11,451 nt of DNA from Candidatus Dadabacteria bacterium RIFCSPHIGHO2_12_FULL_53_21 (lineage in GTDB: Bacteria > Desulfobacterota_D > UBA1144 > Nemesobacterales > UBA2774): positions 1-11,451 of the forward strand of contig MFCJ01000149.1 of assembly GCA_001775255.1 (NCBI GenBank), given 5' to 3'. Below, in pieces: positions 7,620-11,451 of this stretch; position 1 is the first letter of the stretch; each line of letters begins with the position of its first letter. Below the pieces are notes generated by a model that searched no databases, was not told the origin of the DNA, and saw only the letters and a list, made by a program, of their open reading frames with translations. Both the position numbers and the translations under genes were made by a program.

Positions 7620-7671
7620 CGGGTGATAATACACCCGCCCGAAATTTTTTATATATATTGATAATTTCGGG
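7620..7671 (+). terminator. tandem hairpins after the M50 gene, possible terminator
   Basis: CGGGTG (7620-7625) and CACCCG (7632-7637) form a 6-bp hairpin with a 6-nt loop. Immediately after it, CCCGAAATT (7638-7646) and AATTTCGGG (7663-7671) form a perfect 9-bp stem whose 16-nt loop is purely A/T apart from one G. The T-run at 7645-7650 follows the first hairpin after a 7-nt gap, so neither stem is a textbook terminator. Together they may end M50 transcription or insulate the citrate synthase promoter. Confidence 0.4.
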
Positions 7672-7704
7672 GGTTAAGGTAAGTTTAGTTGTTCGCAAAC
7701 GCTC

Positions 7705-7731
7705 GTATTTAGGACAAATACTCCTTAAAAT
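7705..7731 (+). promoter_or_regulatory. dyad and -10 box upstream of citrate synthase
   Basis: GTATTT (7705-7710), a 5-nt centre and AAATAC (7716-7721) form a perfect 17-bp dyad. Four bases later comes TAAAAT (7726-7731), a five-of-six match to the -10 consensus. No good -35 hexamer is found 16-18 nt upstream, and the dyad overlaps that interval. This would suit a regulated promoter bound by a dimeric protein. The predicted transcript would start near 7738, with an A-rich leader of about 60 nt. The rest of the 235-nt spacer (7562-7796) holds the hairpins above and no gene. Confidence 0.3.
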
Positions 7732-7782
7732 TGAATTGGAAGTAAAACAAAACAAAAAACCTTGCAGGAAAGAAAAGCGTAC

Positions 7783-7789
7783 AAGGAGG
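7783..7789 (+). promoter_or_regulatory. strong Shine-Dalgarno site of citrate synthase
   Basis: AAGGAGG sits 7 nt before the ATG at 7797 and is preceded by a purine-rich, A-rich leader. It is the strongest ribosome-binding site in the window, consistent with high expression, and it fixes the start. Confidence 0.85.
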
Positions 7790-7796
7790 AATTACC

Positions 7797-9101
7797 ATGG
7801 CTAAGGACACGTTATCCATCACAGACAACAGGACGGGGAAGGGTTACGAGATACCGATCGAGAACGACACCATAAGGGCTGCCGATCTGAAGCAGATAAA
7901 GGTCAAGGACGACGATTTCGGTATGATGAGCTATGACCCCGCATTCGGGAATACGGCGGCCTGCATAAGCAAGGTTACCTTCATAGACGGAGATAACGGC
8001 ATACTCCAGTACAGGGGCTATCCGATCGAGGACCTCGCCGAGAAGAGCAATTTCCTCGAGGTCTCGTACCTGCTCCTGCACGGCGAGCTGCCGACGAAAC
8101 CGGAATACGACCAGTGGGTGCACAACATCATCCATCACACCATAGTCCACGAGAACATAAAGAGGTTCATGGACGGATTCCGTTACGACGCCCACCCGAT
8201 GGGGATGCTCCTCGGAACGGTAGGGGCGCTTTCGACCTTCTACCCCGAAGCCAAGGACATATTCAACAAGGAAATACGCGACATTCAGGTGCACAGGCTC
8301 ATCGCGAAGATGCCGACCATGGCCGCGTTCGCGTACCGCCATACGATGGGCATGCCTTACGTGTATCCCGATAACGACCTCTCCTACGCAGGGAATTTCC
8401 TCAACATGCTCTTTAAGATGACCGAGCTCAAATACAAGCCGAACCCCGCTATAGAAAAGGCAATAGACGTGCTTTTCATACTCCACGCAGACCACGAGCA
8501 GAACTGCAGCGCGAGCGCCATGCGTAACGTCGGAAGCTCGCTCCCCGACCCGTATTCCGCGACGGCCGCGGCAATAGCTGCGCTCTACGGGCCCCTCCAC
8601 GGAGGCGCAAACGAGGGCGTGCTCCAGATGCTCAGGGAGATAGGGTCCGTCAGCAACATCCCCGAATACATCAAGAAGGCCAAGACGGGTGAATTCAGGC
8701 TCATGGGTTTCGGGCACCGGGTCTACAAGTCTTACGACCCGAGGGCCAAGATAATAAAGAAAATCGCATACGACGTTTTCGAGGTCAAGGGCAAGAACCC
8801 GCTCCTCGAAATCGCGCTCGAGCTGGAGAAGATAGCGCTCGAGGACGACTACTTCGTCAAGCGGAAGCTCTATCCGAACGTGGACTTCTACTCGGGCCTC
8901 ATATACCAGAGCATGGGCATACCGACCGACATGTTCACGGTGCTCTTTGCTATAGGGCGTAACCCGGGGTGGCTCGCGCAGTGGATCGAGCTCCTGGAAG
9001 ACCCCGAGAGGAGGATCGCCCGCCCGAGGCAGATTTACCTGGGCGAAATGGACCGCAAATACGTGCCGATGTCAGAAAGGGGCAAAAAGAAGAAGGCCTG
9101 A
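7797..9101 (+). CDS. gltA: citrate synthase (type II, GltA-like)
   Basis: This 434-residue cytoplasmic enzyme condenses acetyl-CoA and oxaloacetate to citrate, the entry step of the TCA cycle. Length and alignment by eye match E. coli GltA closely. The oxaloacetate-binding LHADHEQN segment (229-236) holds His230 and His233. Catalytic His268 lies in GPLHGGANE, His307 in FGHRVYKSYDPR (305-316) and catalytic Asp363 in NVDFYSGLIY. The N-terminal beta-rich stretch (about 1-60), with TFIDGDNGILQYRGYPI following, is typical of the bacterial type II hexameric form. The cysteine that mediates NADH sensitivity in E. coli (Cys206) aligns with Glu210, so that allosteric contact appears altered. A methylcitrate synthase cannot be fully excluded, but no prp genes are nearby. 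It is convergent with the next gene, with 40 nt between the stops. A weak bulged hairpin at 9117-9136 lacks a T-run. Confidence 0.95.
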   Translation: MAKDTLSITDNRTGKGYEIPIENDTIRAADLKQIKVKDDDFGMMSYDPAFGNTAACISKVTFIDGDNGILQYRGYPIEDLAEKSNFLEVSYLLLHGELPTKPEYDQWVHNIIHHTIVHENIKRFMDGFRYDAHPMGMLLGTVGALSTFYPEAKDIFNKEIRDIQVHRLIAKMPTMAAFAYRHTMGMPYVYPDNDLSYAGNFLNMLFKMTELKYKPNPAIEKAIDVLFILHADHEQNCSASAMRNVGSSLPDPYSATAAAIAALYGPLHGGANEGVLQMLREIGSVSNIPEYIKKAKTGEFRLMGFGHRVYKSYDPRAKIIKKIAYDVFEVKGKNPLLEIALELEKIALEDDYFVKRKLYPNVDFYSGLIYQSMGIPTDMFTVLFAIGRNPGWLAQWIELLEDPERRIARPRQIYLGEMDRKYVPMSERGKKKKA

Positions 9102-9141
9102 TTGAGAGCGCCGAAAGGGAAGGGCAGTCGCCTCCCGCTTA

Positions 9142-9498
9142 TCAGGTGCTCGAGAAGTGCTTGCCTATAAGGCTCGTGTGGTAATAATTGATCAGATGCT
9201 CAAGGGAGGCGATATATATACGTATCGCCTCAGTTTCAGGGCCGACCCCGTCCGGATACTCCATATTCCCGGATTCGTTTTCAAACCCCTTTAATCCCGG
9301 TCCGTATGCCTCCGTAAAGGACTCTACGAGGTCGCGGCTGTCCTGCTTAAGAATTGCCTCTATGAGGGCTACGTCCTGGAGGTCGTATTTCCTGCCCTCG
9401 ATCGCGCGCCTGAGCTCCTCCCTCACACGCTCGGATTTAAGCGCGGGGAAGCCTGCTGCGGCCGTATCGAAAAGAGCGAGAAGTTCTTCTATGTACAT
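9142..9498 (-). CDS. uncharacterised 118-residue protein
   Basis: I do not recognise this family. The protein has no cysteine or tryptophan, no signal peptide and no membrane segment, so it is probably cytoplasmic. It appears mostly helical: an opening MYIEELLALFDTAA helix, a charged helix around 22-37 (SERVREELRRAIEGRK), a DVALIEAIL helix around 42-50, a Gly/Pro/Asn-rich loop around 65-87 and a final aromatic-rich helix (TEAIRIYIASLEHLINYYH). The ATG has GAGGG at 9503-9507, 4 nt upstream, a usable Shine-Dalgarno site. It is last in the minus-strand trio, 35 nt after the TPR gene, so probably co-transcribed with it. It is convergent with citrate synthase. The normal codon pattern, the ribosome-binding site and the operon position support it as a real gene rather than a shadow frame. 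Confidence 0.72.
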   Translation of the reverse strand: MYIEELLALFDTAAAGFPALKSERVREELRRAIEGRKYDLQDVALIEAILKQDSRDLVESFTEAYGPGLKGFENESGNMEYPDGVGPETEAIRIYIASLEHLINYYHTSLIGKHFSST

Positions 9499-9533
9499 AC
9501 GTCCCTCAAACCTGATTCAAATGCGTTGTAATT

Positions 9534-10370
9534 TCAATTGAGCGTACTGGCTTCATCCTTTTTAGCCGTCTCGCCGCCCATTTCCTGTTTGATCTGCTTC
9601 CTCATCATGTACGCGTACTTCCTGTTCTCCACCCAGTCGGGATAGAAGGACGGGTTCCTGTCGTTCAGTATGCCGTTTAAGACTTCGAGCGCCTCGTCGT
9701 ATTTCTTCTGCCTCTTCAGATTGGCCGCCAGATATAGCCCGGCTGATGAAACGTGCGGGTCGAGCGAGACTGACCTCTTGAGATATACCTCGGAAATGTG
9801 GAGGTCTCCCCCGAGCACGGACGGCAGATAGAGATAGAGCGCCCCGGTCATCGCGAGCCCGTTCACGTGGTCAGGGTCGAGCTCGAGCACCGTCTCAAGC
9901 TCTCTCCTCACCTCGGGCAGCATGAAGAGGGAGTTGAAGAGCCCCTTCGTATCGCCGAGCGAAGCCAGGTTGGCGACGTAGAAGAAATGGGCGTCGGCGC
10001 TGCCGGGTTCGATCCCGATCGCTTTCTCCGCCGCGTTTTTCCCGTTCTCGAAGACGCGTATAAGCTCCTCCTTGGACCGCGCCTTCACGTATCCGTACGT
10101 GAGCCATACGCGGGAGAGGAAAACGAGCGCGGTGACGTTACCGGGGTCGCGCTTCAGTACCTCTTCCGTGAGGGCTATAGTCTCGTCTATTTTGCCCGGG
10201 TCCTCGTGATAGACCCCGAATATCTCCCATGCGTTCTCGAGGGTCGGGGCAGCATTAGTTTCCCCGGGCGTATTTACAGAGACGCTTTTGCAGTAAGCGT
10301 TTTCTCCGGGGATCAGCCGGACGAGGAATAAAACGGCAAGCAGGGGGAGTAAATAATTCTTATTCCGCAT
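9534..10370 (-). CDS. secreted TPR protein resembling TatT of TRAP transporters
   Basis: This 278-residue protein begins with a signal peptide (MRNKNYLLPLLAVLFLVRLI, cleavage probably near residue 25), so it should act in the periplasm. The cysteine at 27 (NAYC) is not in a good lipobox. The rest is helical with TPR-like repeats at about 56-80, 108-130, 152-170, 190-206 and 218-235. The segment MLPEVRRELETVLELDPDH (150-168), followed by GALYLYLPSVLGGDLHISEVYLKRSVSLDP (176-205), matches what I recall of the TatT/RMD1-type TPR family. TatT is the trimeric TPR partner of some TRAP transporters, but no TRAP permease or binding protein is in the window, so the role here is unassigned. The gene starts 17 nt after the M42 stop and lacks a Shine-Dalgarno site; a promoter-like pair lies within the end of the M42 gene. 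A generic TPR protein is the alternative. Confidence 0.82.
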   Translation of the reverse strand: MRNKNYLLPLLAVLFLVRLIPGENAYCKSVSVNTPGETNAAPTLENAWEIFGVYHEDPGKIDETIALTEEVLKRDPGNVTALVFLSRVWLTYGYVKARSKEELIRVFENGKNAAEKAIGIEPGSADAHFFYVANLASLGDTKGLFNSLFMLPEVRRELETVLELDPDHVNGLAMTGALYLYLPSVLGGDLHISEVYLKRSVSLDPHVSSAGLYLAANLKRQKKYDEALEVLNGILNDRNPSFYPDWVENRKYAYMMRKQIKQEMGGETAKKDEASTLN

Positions 10371-10381
10371 TATGCGTAATA

Positions 10382-10410
10382 AGTGTATCAGAGAGAAGGG
10401 TCTTTCCCAA
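10382..10410 (-). promoter_or_regulatory. internal promoter candidate for the TPR gene
   Basis: On the minus strand, TTGGGA (10410-10405) and TACACT (10387-10382) are exactly 17 nt apart. The -10 box directly follows the M42 stop codon and ends 11 nt before the TPR ATG, which has no Shine-Dalgarno site. Each hexamer matches consensus at four of six positions. The TPR gene may thus be transcribed both from here and by read-through. Confidence 0.35.
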
Positions 10411-11425
10411 AATCCCCGATTTTTTCTATGACCGCGTGGATGAGGTCGATTGTATGCCCGATATCCGATTTATAGGCGAGGCAGCTCGGGCTGTGGAGGT
10501 ATCTGACCGGCACGGAAACGGACGCGGCGCGCGTGCCCTTTCCCGTGACCTGCATCGCCGTGGCGTTGGTCGAGCCAGCCTTCTTCACCGTGATCTGATA
10601 TGGGATATTTTTACGCTCGGCGGTTTTCATAATAAAGTCGCTGAAAGGCCTGTGTGCGACGAGGAACCTGTCCGAGAGCCTCACCTCGGGCCCCTTGCCG
10701 GTATTGGCGAGCGTCTTGTACTCGGACACGCCCGGCACGTCCATGGCGACCGTCCCTTCTATGGCTATCGCAAAATCGGGTTCAATAGCCGGCACTATCA
10801 CGTGCGCCCCCCTGAGCCCCACCTCCTCCTGACATGAAGCGGTGAGATAGAGGTCGCAGGAGAGTTTAGGCTTTTTTCTGAGCGCTTCTATCATGACGAA
10901 GAGGCCGACCCTGTCGTCTATAGCCTTGGAGATGAGCGCGTCTTCAGTCTCTTCGAAAGGATAGCAGAACGATGCCACGTCCCCGACCCTCACGAGGTCA
11001 TTCACCTTGTCCGGGGAAAGACCCAGGTCGACGACGCAGTCCTCCACCTCGGGCGCTTCCTTGTTGTTCGCGTTCCTGCTCACGTGGGGCGGTATTGCTG
11101 CGACGGTCCCCGTGACGGGCTTCCTTCCCCACACGGTTATCCTCTGCGCGTAAAAGACCCTCGGGTCCATACCGCCGAGCGGGATCACATGAAGGAACCC
11201 CTTGGCGTCGATATGGCTCACCATGAACCCGACTTCGTCGGTGTGGGCGTCGATGACGAGCCTCGGCCCCTTGCCGGGTACGTGCGCAATGATATTGCCG
11301 AGTGCGTCCTCTCTGATCTCGCTCGTGAATTCGGCGAATATCCCCCTGATAATTTCCTTAACAGGCCCTTCATGGCCGGGCAGCCCGGGCGCTTCGCAGA
11401 GTTTCTTAAGTAAATCCAGGTCCAT
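10388..11425 (-). CDS. M42 family zinc/cobalt aminopeptidase (glutamyl aminopeptidase/TET-like)
   Basis: This cytoplasmic metallopeptidase trims N-terminal residues from peptides; relatives form large tetrahedral dodecamers. The chosen ATG at 11425 gives 345 residues, the usual family length. A TTG 21 nt further upstream would add a hydrophobic VIIISL stretch and overlap a TATAAT box, so it is less likely. Counting from the ATG at 11425, the metal ligands are His61 (DAHTDEVG), the bridging Asp170 (SKAIDDRVG), Glu201 (QEEVG, with Glu200 catalytic), Glu223 (AIEGT, where many relatives have Asp) and His311 (YLHSPS). All positions are filled, so activity is plausible. The N-terminal LCEAPGLPGHEGPV motif is typical. 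It is first of the minus-strand trio visible here. Substrate preference cannot be read from the sequence; the family also includes proteins annotated as endoglucanase CelM. Confidence 0.92.
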   Translation of the reverse strand: MDLDLLKKLCEAPGLPGHEGPVKEIIRGIFAEFTSEIREDALGNIIAHVPGKGPRLVIDAHTDEVGFMVSHIDAKGFLHVIPLGGMDPRVFYAQRITVWGRKPVTGTVAAIPPHVSRNANNKEAPEVEDCVVDLGLSPDKVNDLVRVGDVASFCYPFEETEDALISKAIDDRVGLFVMIEALRKKPKLSCDLYLTASCQEEVGLRGAHVIVPAIEPDFAIAIEGTVAMDVPGVSEYKTLANTGKGPEVRLSDRFLVAHRPFSDFIMKTAERKNIPYQITVKKAGSTNATAMQVTGKGTRAASVSVPVRYLHSPSCLAYKSDIGHTIDLIHAVIEKIGDFGKDPSL

Positions 11426-11435
11426 AAGGGAAATG

Positions 11436-11441
11436 ATTATA
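11436..11441 (-). promoter_or_regulatory. -10 box of the M42 gene
   Basis: On the minus strand this reads TATAAT, ending 10 nt before the ATG at 11425. No Shine-Dalgarno sequence lies between them. The -35 region would fall beyond the right edge of the window. The short distance implies a leaderless or nearly leaderless mRNA. Confidence 0.45.
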
Positions 11442-11451
11442 ACCAACGCTG

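Noticed and set aside
7721..7789. CTCCTT (7721-7726) pairing with the AAGGAG of the citrate synthase ribosome-binding site as a translational switch
   Set aside because: It is only a 6-bp pairing over a 56-nt loop, and the likely transcription start lies downstream of the CTCCTT, so it may not be in the mRNA.
7565..7804. Plus-strand frame of 79 codons between the M50 gene and citrate synthase
   Set aside because: It runs through the hairpins, the candidate promoter and the Shine-Dalgarno site, and overlaps the citrate synthase start. It has no ribosome-binding site of its own.
7812..8717. Long open frame on the minus strand opposite citrate synthase (301 codons)
   Set aside because: It lies fully antisense to a certain gene. 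Long antisense frames arise from the GC-rich codon bias, and the translation shows no recognisable family.
9117..9136. Bulged hairpin between citrate synthase and the 118-residue gene as a bidirectional terminator
   Set aside because: It has only six pairs with a bulge and no T-run on either strand.

Overview
The window looks like ordinary bacterial chromosome. It is fairly GC-rich (by eye, not computed), with tightly packed genes and a marked preference for AGG arginine and ATA isoleucine codons. A secreted TatT-like TPR protein, a GAF-linked PTS enzyme I and a type II citrate synthase suggest a Gram-negative bacterium. The gene mix and codon habit would fit a deltaproteobacterium-like or Dadabacteria-like lineage, but that assignment is a low-confidence impression. 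No mobile element, CRISPR array, rRNA, tRNA, phage gene or defence system is visible.

Layout. 1-363 (+) is the 3' part of a small DUF5329-like secreted protein. 466-2475 (+) is an RNB-domain (RNase II/R family) exoribonuclease. 2513-3946 (-) is an FprA-type ferredoxin/adrenodoxin-NADP reductase, convergent with the nuclease. A 344-nt divergent spacer (3947-4290) holds opposed promoter-like sequences, a direct repeat and a potentially folded leader. 4291-6594 (+) is ptsP, the nitrogen-type enzyme I. 6656-7561 (+) is a PDZ-less site-2 protease (M50). A 235-nt spacer (7562-7796) holds hairpins, a dyad and the citrate synthase promoter/RBS region. 7797-9101 (+) is citrate synthase. A minus-strand cluster follows, transcribed from the right edge: an M42 metallopeptidase (11425-10388), a TatT-like TPR protein (10370-9534) and an unrecognised 118-residue protein (9498-9142).

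How the genes relate. There is no obvious shared pathway: RNA turnover, NADPH/ferredoxin electron transfer, phosphotransfer signalling, membrane proteolysis, TCA entry and peptide turnover sit side by side. The only convincing multigene unit is the minus-strand trio M42-TPR-118 aa, with gaps of 17 and 35 nt.

The most noteworthy pattern is in translation starts. Three genes (2513-3946, 7797-9101, 9142-9498) have clear Shine-Dalgarno sequences. Four others (starts at 466, 6656, 10370 and 11425) have none, but carry a TANNNT -10-like hexamer ending 9-11 nt before the ATG, suggesting leaderless or nearly leaderless mRNAs. I do not see a previously undescribed multi-gene system. The best leads are this start-site pattern, the folded ptsP leader and the small unknown protein.
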